The notes under the pieces: model-generated | Seen by the model: only the letters and a program-made list of their open reading frames with translations | Told to the model about the DNA's origin: nothing | Database searches by the model: none | Translations under genes and position numbers: made by a program | Shown: positions 1-7,907 of the stretch, piece by piece | Position numbering within the stretch: the stretch's first letter is position 1 | Layout: each line of letters opens with the position of its first letter | DNA from: Emticicia sp. 21SJ11W-3 | GTDB lineage: Bacteria > Bacteroidota > Bacteroidia > Cytophagales > Spirosomataceae | Assembly: GCF_024138715.1 (NCBI RefSeq) | Contig: NZ_CP092074.1 | Span: 1,364,001 to 1,428,000, forward strand | Direction: 5' to 3' | Length of the DNA stretch: 64,000 nt

Positions 1-983
1 GTCGTAAAAAAGTTCTGGTTTTTGTTACAGCTCTTTATGGCGCCGCAACCCTTCTTACAGTTTTTGTGCCTAACTGGTATATGCTGCTGGTTTATCGTTT
101 TCTTTCCGGCATGGGTGTGGGTGGGGTGTTATTGGTAACTACTATTTATATTTCAGAAATTTGGATTGAGAAAACGCGTCCGATTATGGTAGGTGTGCTG
201 GCAGTTGCTTTTCCGTTGGGCATTGTGGCATCAGGAGGTTTAAACGTACTTTTTTCAGAGTGGCGTCAGGCTTTCTGGCTTGGGCTTATTCCTTTAATTA
301 CAGTAGTGCTGATAGGATTATTGCTGCCTGAATCTCCCAAGTGGAAAAACATCCAGAATGGGCCCGCTACTTCAATTAATGATTTGTTTAATGAAGCTTA
401 TCGCCCGAATCTGGTTACTGGTTCAGTTATTTTCGGGGCAGTGTTGATAGGCCTGTGGGGCATTTTCTCGTGGTTGCCTACCTGGGTGCAATCTTTGTTA
501 CCTGCCGGGCAAGACGGCCAGAAAGAAAGAGGAATAACCATGATGCTGCTGGGTATGGGAGGTATTGTCGGTGGGGTGATGTCTGGCTTTCTGATACGCG
601 CTTTTGGAAGCCGAAAAACGCTGATGCTTACCTTTGTGGGTTGTGTAGGGGCCTGTTGCCTGCTTTTTATAACCAATAAGGTATTCAGTACGATTGTTTA
701 TGCCGAAGCCGGTTTGCTTGCTCTATGTTTTGGTATCAGTCAGGGTGCATTATCAAGTTATATTCCTGAGTTATTTCCTACCAGCATAAGGGCAACGGCA
801 ACAGGTTTTTGTTTCAATGTGGGTCGTTTCTTTACTGCCACTGCTGTGTTTTTTGTAGGTAGTCTGGTTACCCTATTTGGTGGATTTGGAAACGCGCTGC
901 TTGCCTTTTCAGTAACATTTGTAGTGGCCCTGCTGGCCGCATACCTAACCCGGGATAAGAAGTCGAACCTGATTAACTCATAA
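1..983 (+). CDS. MFS transporter, C-terminal part (5' end outside window)
   Basis: The reading frame is open from base 3, so the true start lies upstream. A GTG at 66 is in frame but lies inside a membrane helix and is not a credible start. The visible 326 residues begin with R-K-K, the end of the conserved MFS loop 2-3 motif (G-x-x-x-D-R-x-G-R-K/R), followed by about ten hydrophobic segments. A second R-K pair in the middle (GSRKTLM) marks the matching loop of the C-terminal half. This is a proton-coupled inner-membrane importer of the sugar/aromatic-acid symporter type; the substrate cannot be read. An AhpD-like gene follows after 11 bases, so the two probably form an operon. Confidence 0.88.
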   Translation, partial: RKKVLVFVTALYGAATLLTVFVPNWYMLLVYRFLSGMGVGGVLLVTTIYISEIWIEKTRPIMVGVLAVAFPLGIVASGGLNVLFSEWRQAFWLGLIPLITVVLIGLLLPESPKWKNIQNGPATSINDLFNEAYRPNLVTGSVIFGAVLIGLWGIFSWLPTWVQSLLPAGQDGQKERGITMMLLGMGGIVGGVMSGFLIRAFGSRKTLMLTFVGCVGACCLLFITNKVFSTIVYAEAGLLALCFGISQGALSSYIPELFPTSIRATATGFCFNVGRFFTATAVFFVGSLVTLFGGFGNALLAFSVTFVVALLAAYLTRDKKSNLINS

Positions 984-994
984 TATTTGTAGCA

Positions 995-1564
995 ATGGCA
1001 CATATAAAATTACCTGAAGAAGATTTACTGCCCGGTATACGCGGGTTAATGGCTTTCAGGCCAGATACAGCCAAACCACTTAATGCTTTGGCTGAGGTGT
1101 TGCTAAGAGATGAAAACAATGGTTTGTCAAGGGGAGAACGCGAGGCCATTGCCACGTACGTATCTTACCTGAACGACTGCCTCTTTTGCCAGCATGTGCA
1201 TGGCGCTGCCGCGCAATGTTATCTGGAAGACGACGGCACGCTGATTGGCCAGATAAAGAGAAATTTCAATGAGGCACCCATTTCAGACAAACTGAAAGCG
1301 TTGCTGGCCATTGCAGGCAGCGTGCAGAAAGGAGGAAAAAACGTGACTACTGAACAGGTTGAAGCAGCCAGAGCCACAGGCGCAAGCGATAAAGAGATTC
1401 ATGACGCCGTTTTAATAGCCGCCTCATTCTGTATGTTTAATCGTTACGTTGACGGTCTGGGAACATGGGCACCCACCGACCCACAGGTATATATACCCAG
1501 AGGTATGCGCATAGCGGCTGAAGGTTATGCCAGCTTTGATGCCATGAAAAGCATAGGAAAATAG
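995..1564 (+). CDS. AhpD-like / carboxymuconolactone decarboxylase family peroxidase-related protein
   Basis: The 189-residue protein carries the AhpD-type redox motif C-L-F-C-x-x-x-H around residue 64, preceded by an R-E-A-I helix. This is the arrangement of the 'peroxidase-related enzyme' branch of the carboxymuconolactone decarboxylase superfamily. In that family the two cysteines relay electrons and the histidine activates the thiol, so a small cytoplasmic hydroperoxide reductase is likely. A true lactone decarboxylase is less likely because the C-x-x-C pair is intact. It starts with ATG only 11 bases after the MFS gene, suggesting co-transcription. It is unrelated in detail to the second AhpD-like gene at 59752. 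Confidence 0.85.
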   Translation: MAHIKLPEEDLLPGIRGLMAFRPDTAKPLNALAEVLLRDENNGLSRGEREAIATYVSYLNDCLFCQHVHGAAAQCYLEDDGTLIGQIKRNFNEAPISDKLKALLAIAGSVQKGGKNVTTEQVEAARATGASDKEIHDAVLIAASFCMFNRYVDGLGTWAPTDPQVYIPRGMRIAAEGYASFDAMKSIGK

Positions 1565-1609
1565 AAGATCGGTACTTTGTGGTTTTGTTTTTACATACGT
1601 AGTTTTCAT

Positions 1610-1638
1610 ACACTGTGCATTATTTTGGTGCACAGTGT
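1610..1638. terminator. 10-bp perfect hairpin downstream of the AhpD-like gene
   Basis: ACACTGTGCA at 1610-1619 pairs perfectly with TGCACAGTGT at 1629-1638 over a 9-base loop. It lies 46 bases after the stop codon. A proper U-tract is missing (TTAGCTTT follows), so it could be a weak terminator, an mRNA 3' end or a palindromic protein site. Confidence 0.5.
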
Positions 1639-1722
1639 TTAGCTTTAAACATTGGGTTTATACCCAGAACAACCATTGCCTGACAAAGAAATTAGTGTTT
1701 TGTTTTTAGTTAAATAATTTCA

Positions 1723-1751
1723 ACTCTGCACTTCTTTTAGAGGTGCAGAGT
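1723..1751. promoter_or_regulatory. 13-bp hairpin upstream of the 1796 gene
   Basis: ACTCTGCACTTCT (1723-1735) pairs with AGAGGTGCAGAGT (1739-1751) over a 3-base loop, with one G-U pair. It ends 44 bases before the start of the next gene. It shares a TGCAC/GTGCA core with the hairpin at 1610-1638, so the two could be related elements. Its role is not known. Confidence 0.45.
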
Positions 1752-1795
1752 ATCTTACAAACTTTTAAAATACCTCTTTAGCTCAGATTCATATA

Positions 1796-2329
1796 TTGAA
1801 AAGAATAGCATCCATAGGCCTCTTAATGCTTTTGCTCAATCATTTGTTCGGGCTTACAATTGCCATGCTGTTTTTTGAAGATAATTATCAGACACATTCA
1901 AATACAATTATAGAAGACAAGTGGAAGGTAATAAAATTGCCGGCTTCAAACAAAACCATAAGTATTGACAATACCATAAAAGAAGGTTTAATAAGAAGTG
2001 GCAATGAGTTTTATAACGTAATGCACGAATATCAGGAAAACGATACTTTGTATGTAATACTGAAGTCGAACCAGAATGCACAGGAACGATTTGATGAACT
2101 GACTTCGCTGGTTCAGGGAATGTTTGACGCTGACACGCCACAAAGCCCATTGAGTAAAGCCATGAAGTTATATGGTGGTTTGCTTAAGGTGTATCTGTCA
2201 AACGACACAGACCTTCAACTTATTAAACCATGTTTGGTTTCTAATCCTTCACAACCATTTAAAGAGCCGGAAAAACGGTATGCCAGCGTTATCAATCTGT
2301 TGCATACACCCCCTCCTGAGTTAACCTGA
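1796..2329 (+). CDS. Small exported or membrane-anchored protein of unknown function
   Basis: I do not recognise the family. The 177-residue product starts at a TTG codon, followed by M-K-R-I-like residues and a hydrophobic stretch of about 20 residues, which looks like a signal peptide or membrane anchor. The rest is hydrophilic with one cysteine near residue 146 and a Pro-rich tail (TPPPEL). No in-frame ATG lies before the hydrophobic core, which supports the TTG start. It sits just upstream of a FecA-like TonB receptor and could be its partner, but a hairpin at 2348-2387 separates the two genes, so co-transcription is uncertain. Confidence 0.6.
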   Translation: MKRIASIGLLMLLLNHLFGLTIAMLFFEDNYQTHSNTIIEDKWKVIKLPASNKTISIDNTIKEGLIRSGNEFYNVMHEYQENDTLYVILKSNQNAQERFDELTSLVQGMFDADTPQSPLSKAMKLYGGLLKVYLSNDTDLQLIKPCLVSNPSQPFKEPEKRYASVINLLHTPPPELT

Positions 2330-2347
2330 TTTTATATACAAGTACAA

Positions 2348-2387
2348 AGGTATAATGGTCCGGCTTCGGAGTGTTATACCTCTTTTC
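2348..2387 (+). terminator. Intrinsic terminator-like hairpin before the TonB receptor
   Basis: AGGTATAA (2348-2355) pairs with TTATACCT (2374-2381), enclosing a small inner CCG/CGG hairpin, and is followed by the T-rich run CTTTTCTGTTT. This looks like a terminator or attenuator between the 1796 gene and the receptor gene. Confidence 0.5.
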
Positions 2388-2481
2388 TGTTTAATAAAAT
2401 CAGTATTAATTTAAAGGAACAGAACAAAAGAGCGTTACAGGTGGTAACTTGTATGGCTTTTTTGTTCCGGTAAAACACGTT

Positions 2482-4659
2482 ATGAAATCAATGCAAATAC
2501 TAGGCATACTGCTGGTATGTCTCAACCAACTATATGCCCAGAAGACAGATACCGTCAAAGTAAGAGAATTAGAGCAGGTAAACATAATAGACCAAAGCTA
2601 CCGCAACAATGTAGAAAGGCTGCCGCTTACCCAAGGTACGTATCTTTTAGGAGGTAAGAAAAACGAAGTAATTAATGTGCTGGGTCTGGATGCCAACATT
2701 GCAGAAAAGACACCGCGCCAGATATTTGCCAAAGTGCCGGGCGTATTTGTTTATGACATGGATGGCACCGGCAACCAGACCAATATTTCAACCCGTGGTT
2801 TAGACCCGCACCGTGGTTGGGAATTCAATATCCGGGCTGATGGTGTCATTACCAATTCTGATATGTATGCTTATCCGGCCAGCCATTTCAGCTTACCGAT
2901 GGAGGCTATCCAGACTATACAGTTGGTACGAGGCACGGGCTCGTTACAATACGGAGCCCAGTTTGGCGGTATGCTCAACTATATATCTAAACAACCGGAT
3001 ACCACCAGAGCCTTCAGTTTTGAAACCATTAGCTCTATTGGCTCTTTTGGTCTGCTGAGCAGCTACAGCGGTGTAAGCGGTAAAATAGATAAATTACAGT
3101 ATTATGGGTATTTTTCGAAGAGACATTCAGATGGTTACAGAGATAACTCTCAGAGCGATTATAATGGCGAAGCCATCGGGTTAATTTATGAGGTCTCTAA
3201 AAATGTAATATTAAAAGCCGATTTTAAACATTCAAAATATCTATACCATGTGCCCGGGCCTTTAAGTGATAGTATGTTTTATGCAAATCCGCGTCAGTCA
3301 AGTCGGTCGCGTAACTATTTTAACCCATCAATTTACATTCCGTCTGTATCTGCCGATTTTCGGTTGGGTTCGCGCACGCGGGCTTCAGTGGTAGCATCGG
3401 CAGTTTTGGGTGCAAGAAACAGCGTATTGTTTGATAAGACCGTAAACATAGCCGATGCCATTGACCCAACTACTTTGCAGTATGCCAACCGGCAGGTTGA
3501 TATTGATAAATTTAACAGTTACACGCTTGAAGCACGATTATTACATCATTATAATTTAGGCGGTGTGTCGTCGGTGCTGGTAACTGGTGTGCAGTTAATG
3601 AGCAATGACCTGAATCGCCAGCAATTGGGTAAAGGCACAACAGGAACCGACTTTGATTTATCAAAAACCGGAGATTGGGTGAGAGATATGCACCTTAAAA
3701 CAAAAAATGTAGCTTTTTTTGCCGAGAGTAGGTTTGCCATTACATCAAGGTTGTCAATAACGCCGGGCCTGAGGATAGAAACGGGAGCCTCCAGGCTAAA
3801 CGGCAGAATAGCCTATTATGATGCTAATCAATTGCCTACCACTATTTCGCATCATTTCCCTTTGTTTGGTTTGAACACCACTTATGAGTTAAATAAAGAC
3901 CAAAGCATTTATGCGGGTTTTGCTCAGGCTTATCGTCCGGTGGTTTTCAAGGATATTATCCCGTCGGTAACTTATGAGAAGATAGATAAAAACCTGAAAG
4001 ATGCCTCAGGATACAATGCTGAAATAGGCTACCGAGGCCATACCGAACAATGGAAGTGGGATATCAGCGCTTTTCAGATTCAATATAATAACCGCATGGG
4101 TATGACCTACGGAACCGAGGCCAATGGTAACTTTTATTATTTGCGTACCAATATTGGCGATTCGAGAACGAATGGTATTGAAACTTTTATTGAGTTTGAT
4201 ACCCGTTTTTCGTCTAAATCGTCAATGTCAGTTTTTACTTCCACTTCTTATATGGATGCCCGTTATCAGGATGCTGCTATACGTGTCGGCGACAAAAATG
4301 TGAGTGTAAAGACCAACAAAGTAGAAAGTACCCCGGAGTGGATAAGCCGCAACGGAATAACATTCCGTTATACGAAACTCAGCGTAACTGCTTTGCATAG
4401 CTATACAGCAAAAAGTTATGCCGATGCCCTGAATACCGTAAAGCCGTCTGCCAATGGTGCGGTAGGTCTGGTACCTTCTTATGCCCTGCTTGACATAAAC
4501 GCCAGCTACCGTTTAACAAAAAACCTGATGGTGAAGCTGAATATCAATAACCTGACCAACAATCAATACTTTACCAAACGCCCGGGTTTTTATCCGGGTC
4601 CGGGAGTATGGTCATCAGACGGTCGTAGTATAAACCTCACCGTAGGATTGAAATTATAA
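2482..4659 (+). CDS. TonB-dependent outer-membrane receptor, FecA-like
   Basis: I chose ATG 2482 rather than the in-frame TTG at 2449, because the residues from 2482 give a clean signal peptide (MKSMQILGILLV, ending LYAQ). The 725-residue protein has a plug domain with 'PGVFVYD', 'STRGLDPHRGW' and 'VRGTGSLQYGAQFGG' segments. A 22-strand barrel follows, ending in an aromatic outer-strand signature and a final hydrophobic Leu. The extracellular 'PGPLSDSMFYANPRQSSR' segment resembles the ferric-dicitrate receptor FecA. The usual Bacteroidota carboxypeptidase-like N-terminal domain and a SusD partner are both absent, which argues for siderophore or metal uptake rather than glycan uptake. The ligand is inferred only. 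Confidence 0.88.
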   Translation: MKSMQILGILLVCLNQLYAQKTDTVKVRELEQVNIIDQSYRNNVERLPLTQGTYLLGGKKNEVINVLGLDANIAEKTPRQIFAKVPGVFVYDMDGTGNQTNISTRGLDPHRGWEFNIRADGVITNSDMYAYPASHFSLPMEAIQTIQLVRGTGSLQYGAQFGGMLNYISKQPDTTRAFSFETISSIGSFGLLSSYSGVSGKIDKLQYYGYFSKRHSDGYRDNSQSDYNGEAIGLIYEVSKNVILKADFKHSKYLYHVPGPLSDSMFYANPRQSSRSRNYFNPSIYIPSVSADFRLGSRTRASVVASAVLGARNSVLFDKTVNIADAIDPTTLQYANRQVDIDKFNSYTLEARLLHHYNLGGVSSVLVTGVQLMSNDLNRQQLGKGTTGTDFDLSKTGDWVRDMHLKTKNVAFFAESRFAITSRLSITPGLRIETGASRLNGRIAYYDANQLPTTISHHFPLFGLNTTYELNKDQSIYAGFAQAYRPVVFKDIIPSVTYEKIDKNLKDASGYNAEIGYRGHTEQWKWDISAFQIQYNNRMGMTYGTEANGNFYYLRTNIGDSRTNGIETFIEFDTRFSSKSSMSVFTSTSYMDARYQDAAIRVGDKNVSVKTNKVESTPEWISRNGITFRYTKLSVTALHSYTAKSYADALNTVKPSANGAVGLVPSYALLDINASYRLTKNLMVKLNINNLTNNQYFTKRPGFYPGPGVWSSDGRSINLTVGLKL

Positions 4660-4669
4660 ACGAATTATC

Positions 4670-4696
4670 TTTTGTGGCCCAATCCGGGCCACAAAA
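4670..4696. terminator. 11-bp perfect hairpin after the TonB receptor
   Basis: TTTTGTGGCCC (4670-4680) pairs perfectly with GGGCCACAAAA (4686-4696) around AATCC. The T-run on one side and A-run on the other would allow termination in either direction. It separates the receptor gene from the DUF3179 gene. Confidence 0.65.
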
Positions 4697-4717
4697 TTTC
4701 AATTTAACCACAAAGCA

Positions 4718-5908
4718 ATGAACCTTACACTCAAAAACCGTTTGTTCTGGATAGGCGCAGTTGTGTTTATCTTACCTGCACTGGTTCAGGCGTATTTATT
4801 AATGCCTTTTCCCGGAAGCCAGGATTTAGAGGCAATTAAAATAACCTATTTTCTTGAGAAAATTATTCTGCCGTCAAGAATTATAGGTTTGTTGTTACTT
4901 ATTGTTCCGGTTTGGTCTTTTCTAACAAACGGCACAATAAAGCAGAAGGTCTGGCTGGGAGTCGTTGCGCTCATAAGCATAGGTTTATTTTATTTTACGG
5001 ATGTGGCGTATCGCGCTCAGGAAATGTTCAAAGAACCTGTAAAAATACAATTTGCCGGTAAAAAGGATAATCAGGTACCTGACAGCCTGCTGGTAATGAC
5101 AGTAGTTAATGGTAGTGTGGCAAAGGCATATCCGATTCAATATGTTGGGTACCACCACAAAATACAAGACAATGTAGCTGGTAAGCCCGTGTTAGTTACC
5201 TATTGTACCATGTGCCGCACTGGTTTGGTTTTCAGCCCGGTTGTTGATGGAAAACTGCAGACTTTTCGTTTGGTTGGTGCCAGACATTATAATGCTGTGA
5301 TAGAGGATTCAGACACCAGATCGTGGTGGTATCAGGCAACCGGAGAAGCCGTGGCGGGTAAGCAAACAGGGAAACATCTGGATATCATTCCGTCAGAACA
5401 GATAACCCTGAAAGCATTCTTTGAGCGGTATCCGGAGGGATTGGTTTTTCAACCAGACAATACTTTCAAAGAAGGATATGAAGTTTTAAAAACGTATGAC
5501 CGCCGAGAGAAAAAAGATGAAGACTCTCTTACCAACCCCGGTAAAGTATGGGATAAAAGCTGGGTTGTGGGTATTAGTGCAGATGGAAAAAACAAGGCTT
5601 ACATCTGGAAGAATCTGGTAAATGTAACAACATTGAATGATAAAGTGGGCAATACCCCATTGGTTATAGCCATAGAGGCCGATAACTATTCGTTTCATGT
5701 TTTTACCAGAACCGTTGAAGGTAAAATTCTGAATTTTGTGCCTGACGCGGCCGGTATAAGAGACAAAGAAACCCATAGCCTCTGGAACTGGCAGGGCGAA
5801 TGTACCGAAGGGGAATGGAAAGGTAAAAAACTAACAAAAATATACGCTAGGCAAGAATACCTGAGAGCCTGGAAACAGTTTCATCAGCCTACAGAAATCT
5901 GGCCCTGA
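4718..5908 (+). CDS. DUF3179 domain-containing membrane protein
   Basis: The 396-residue protein begins with three hydrophobic segments (about residues 7-27, 45-68 and 75-95). A large presumably periplasmic domain follows, with the DUF3179 hallmark 'VTYCTMCRTGLVF', then an 'RSWWYQATGEAV' segment and a second conserved block near the end (W-N-W-Q-G). The C-x-x-C pair could bind metal or form a disulfide; the biochemical function of the family is unknown to me. It follows the TonB receptor by 58 bases with a hairpin between them. That spacing suggests a metal- or haem-related envelope function, but this is inference. Confidence 0.85.
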   Translation: MNLTLKNRLFWIGAVVFILPALVQAYLLMPFPGSQDLEAIKITYFLEKIILPSRIIGLLLLIVPVWSFLTNGTIKQKVWLGVVALISIGLFYFTDVAYRAQEMFKEPVKIQFAGKKDNQVPDSLLVMTVVNGSVAKAYPIQYVGYHHKIQDNVAGKPVLVTYCTMCRTGLVFSPVVDGKLQTFRLVGARHYNAVIEDSDTRSWWYQATGEAVAGKQTGKHLDIIPSEQITLKAFFERYPEGLVFQPDNTFKEGYEVLKTYDRREKKDEDSLTNPGKVWDKSWVVGISADGKNKAYIWKNLVNVTTLNDKVGNTPLVIAIEADNYSFHVFTRTVEGKILNFVPDAAGIRDKETHSLWNWQGECTEGEWKGKKLTKIYARQEYLRAWKQFHQPTEIWP

Positions 5909-5935
5909 TACCCGGCTCTAGATGGTATCAATTTT

Positions 5936-5984
5936 AAATGCGATGAATTTTTGCGAATTTGATTAGTGAAAATTCATCGCATTT
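5936..5984. terminator. 16-bp perfect inverted repeat upstream of the carbonic anhydrase gene
   Basis: AAATGCGATGAATTTT (5936-5951) pairs perfectly with AAAATTCATCGCATTT (5969-5984) across a 17-base spacer. It starts 27 bases after the DUF3179 stop and ends 33 bases before the carbonic anhydrase ATG. The following bases (GTGTTTCTT) are only mildly T-rich. It could be a terminator of the upstream gene, an mRNA leader hairpin or a dyad operator. Confidence 0.6.
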
Positions 5985-6017
5985 GTGTTTCTTCGTAAAA
6001 GATTAAACAAATATGAT

Positions 6018-6509
6018 ATGGCAAATTTTATAGCGCCCGGTGCCAGTGTGATGGGCGATGTGTCGCTGGGAGACGATGTTTCTGTCTGGTATTCGGCTGT
6101 AATAAGAGCAGATGTAGAAAAAATTGTGGTGGGCAATAGAAGTAATATTCAGGATGGGGCCATTCTGCATGCTGATTTTGGCGAGCCTACCATAATTGGC
6201 GAAAGCGTAACTGTAGGGCACGGCGCCATTGTACATGGGGCCAGTGTGGGCGATTTCTCGCTGATTGGCATGAGAGCCACTATTTTGAATAGAGCCAGAA
6301 TTGGCAAATACTGTATTATAGGTGCCAATGCACTGGTAACTGAGGGAACCGAGATTCCGGACTATTCAATGGCCGTGGGTACCCCTGCCAGGGTAATTAA
6401 AACTTTGCCTCCTGAAATAGCCGAAAAACTTGCCATGAGCGCCGACCACTACGTTGAAGTGGCTCTGGCACATAAAAAAGGTACTTACCCATTAATGAAA
6501 CCTGAGTAA
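6018..6509 (+). CDS. Gamma-class carbonic anhydrase-like hexapeptide-repeat protein
   Basis: I chose ATG 6018 because the family begins at 'GASVMGDV'; an in-frame TTG at 5985 would lie inside the hairpin. The 163-residue product is almost entirely left-handed beta-helix hexapeptide repeats. It contains 'VIRADVEKI', 'NIQDGAILH', 'VGHGAIVHGA' and 'GMRATIL'. His51, His68 and His73 correspond to the three zinc ligands of the gamma carbonic anhydrase family (YrdA/CaiE-like). The role is reversible CO2 hydration or, as in many bacterial homologues, an unassigned metal-binding activity. It appears to be a single-gene unit. Confidence 0.9.
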   Translation: MANFIAPGASVMGDVSLGDDVSVWYSAVIRADVEKIVVGNRSNIQDGAILHADFGEPTIIGESVTVGHGAIVHGASVGDFSLIGMRATILNRARIGKYCIIGANALVTEGTEIPDYSMAVGTPARVIKTLPPEIAEKLAMSADHYVEVALAHKKGTYPLMKPE

Positions 6510-6810
6510 ATTTGTGCATTGAGTAAAACAAAAAACGAATCCTTTATAGTCTGTGTTTTTTAGTAAATGGTTTATAGTAAGTTGATTAGTGTATATTTGT
6601 TAAATTTCTGTAACTTTTTTTGTTTTATTTTGTTATAGAAATATTAAACAGAATATAATTCATTAAAGACTTAGATATCCGCAGGTTTAGTTTAAAAGTG
6701 TTGCTGACAACCTTTCAGACGACTTTTAAACTTTGAGACTAAATCTATGGCATCTCACCGAAATGACATTAAGAATAAGTGCTCAAAGTTATTAAATCAG
6801 AAAAAAAATA
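6510..6810 (+). other. 301-base leader/intergenic region before the pterin genes
   Basis: No gene is visible here. The stretch is very AT-rich. It has a possible -7 box TATATTTG at 6592-6599, without a clear -33 partner, and a structured hairpin at 6689-6732. Transcription from that box would give a leader of about 200 bases for the PTPS-folE unit. Confidence 0.5.
6689..6732 (+). promoter_or_regulatory. Two-tier leader hairpin upstream of PTPS-folE
   Basis: AGTTTAAAAGT (6689-6699) pairs perfectly with ACTTTTAAACT (6722-6732). Directly inside it, GTTG (6700-6703) pairs with CAAC (6708-6711) around CTGA, leaving a 10-base single strand. An alternative outer pairing, TTTAGT with ACTAAA, is also possible. 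The element ends 78 bases before the start codon. I cannot match it to a known riboswitch class. Confidence 0.45.
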
Positions 6811-7230
6811 ATGAGTTCTAAAAGAGTTGCGGTGTTCAGGAAAGAACATTTCAATGCCGCTCATCGTCTGAATAATCCTAACTGGTCAGACGAAAAAAAC
6901 GAACGCGTGTATGGAAAATGTAATAATTACAATTTCCATGGCCATAACTATGACCTGATTGTGCAGGTAACCGGCGACGTTGACCCGGAGTCAGGATATG
7001 TTATGGATATGAAGCTGCTCAGCGATTTAATAAAGATGGAAATACTGGATAAGTTTGATCATAAAAACCTGAACCTGGATACAGACGAATTCAAAGATTT
7101 AAATCCGTCGGCTGAGAACATAGCCATTGTAATTTACGAAAAGTTGCGGGTAAAACTGCCTGAACATTTAGACCTTAGAATCAGATTATATGAAACCGAA
7201 CGAAACTTTGTTGAATACCCTGCTATTTGA
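6811..7230 (+). CDS. 6-pyruvoyl-tetrahydropterin synthase (PTPS-I type)
   Basis: The 139-residue T-fold enzyme has zinc ligands His18 (HFNAAHR), His43 and His45 (HGHNY), and catalytic Cys37. The spacing C-x5-H-G-H is that of true PTPS, which makes 6-pyruvoyl-tetrahydropterin from dihydroneopterin triphosphate. QueD has C-x3-H-G-H and PTPS-III has Glu in place of the Cys. The C-terminal 'YETERNFVEY' carries the substrate-anchoring Glu. The folE gene, which makes the substrate, follows immediately. This supports tetrahydrobiopterin-type pterin synthesis; sepiapterin reductase and any pterin-dependent hydroxylase would lie elsewhere. Confidence 0.88.
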   Translation: MSSKRVAVFRKEHFNAAHRLNNPNWSDEKNERVYGKCNNYNFHGHNYDLIVQVTGDVDPESGYVMDMKLLSDLIKMEILDKFDHKNLNLDTDEFKDLNPSAENIAIVIYEKLRVKLPEHLDLRIRLYETERNFVEYPAI

Positions 7231-7252
7231 ACAAGATACCAATACTACACTT

Positions 7253-7891
7253 ATGGAAGACGAATTAGGCGATGACCACAGAGGAACAGCCGAGGATACT
7301 CCCTTGCGTGCCGATGCTTTTGACCTAAGCGATGAAGAAAAAATTGCCCGCATTGAGTTCTATTTCCGCCAGATAATGGATACCCTTGGCCTTGACCTGA
7401 CTGACGATTCGCTCAATGGCACACCCAAAAGAGTAGCCAAAATGTATGTTAAAGAGTTGTTTCAGGGTCTTAACCCGGAAAATAAGCCATCTGTAACCCT
7501 TTTTGACAACAAGTATCAATATAACGAAATGCTTGTAGAGAAAGATATTTCGTTTTATTCTAATTGCGAGCACCACTTTGTGCCTATTTTCGGTAAAGCT
7601 CACGTAGCGTATATCGCTAACGGTAAGGTAATAGGCTTATCGAAGCTTAACCGAATTGTGCAGTATTTTTCTAAAAGACCACAAGTGCAGGAGAGACTTA
7701 CCGTTCAGATTGCTAAAGAATTGCAGCGTATACTGAACACAGAAGATGTAGCAGTGGTGATGGACGCCAAGCATTTGTGCGTAGCCTCACGCGGAGTTCA
7801 GGACGATACCTCATCAACCATTACGAGTTTTTATGGGGGTAAATTTCAGCAGGAAGCAACTAAGGCTGAGTTTCTGAAGTATATCGGATAA
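7253..7891 (+). CDS. folE: GTP cyclohydrolase I
   Basis: This enzyme converts GTP to 7,8-dihydroneopterin triphosphate, the first step of folate and biopterin synthesis. The 212-residue protein has the zinc motif 'CEHHFVP' and the later His-x-Cys ('KHLCVASRGV'), plus 'GLSKLNRIV' and the C-terminal 'SSTITSFYGG' segments. I prefer ATG 7253: it clears the PTPS stop by 22 bases and gives the usual length. An ATG at 7190 would overlap the PTPS gene by 41 bases and add a poorly conserved extension. It is probably co-transcribed with the PTPS gene and ends at a strong hairpin. Confidence 0.95.
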   Translation: MEDELGDDHRGTAEDTPLRADAFDLSDEEKIARIEFYFRQIMDTLGLDLTDDSLNGTPKRVAKMYVKELFQGLNPENKPSVTLFDNKYQYNEMLVEKDISFYSNCEHHFVPIFGKAHVAYIANGKVIGLSKLNRIVQYFSKRPQVQERLTVQIAKELQRILNTEDVAVVMDAKHLCVASRGVQDDTSSTITSFYGGKFQQEATKAEFLKYIG

Positions 7892-7907
7892 TTTTGTTCA
7901 ATTCATC

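Noticed and set aside
2330-2481. Cobalamin riboswitch upstream of the TonB receptor
   Set aside because: No B12-box-like core is visible and the leader is short; only a terminator-type hairpin is present.
6811-7230. QueD (queuosine) annotation for the T-fold enzyme
   Set aside because: The Cys-to-HGH spacing is five residues, as in PTPS, not three as in QueD, and no queC or queE lies nearby.
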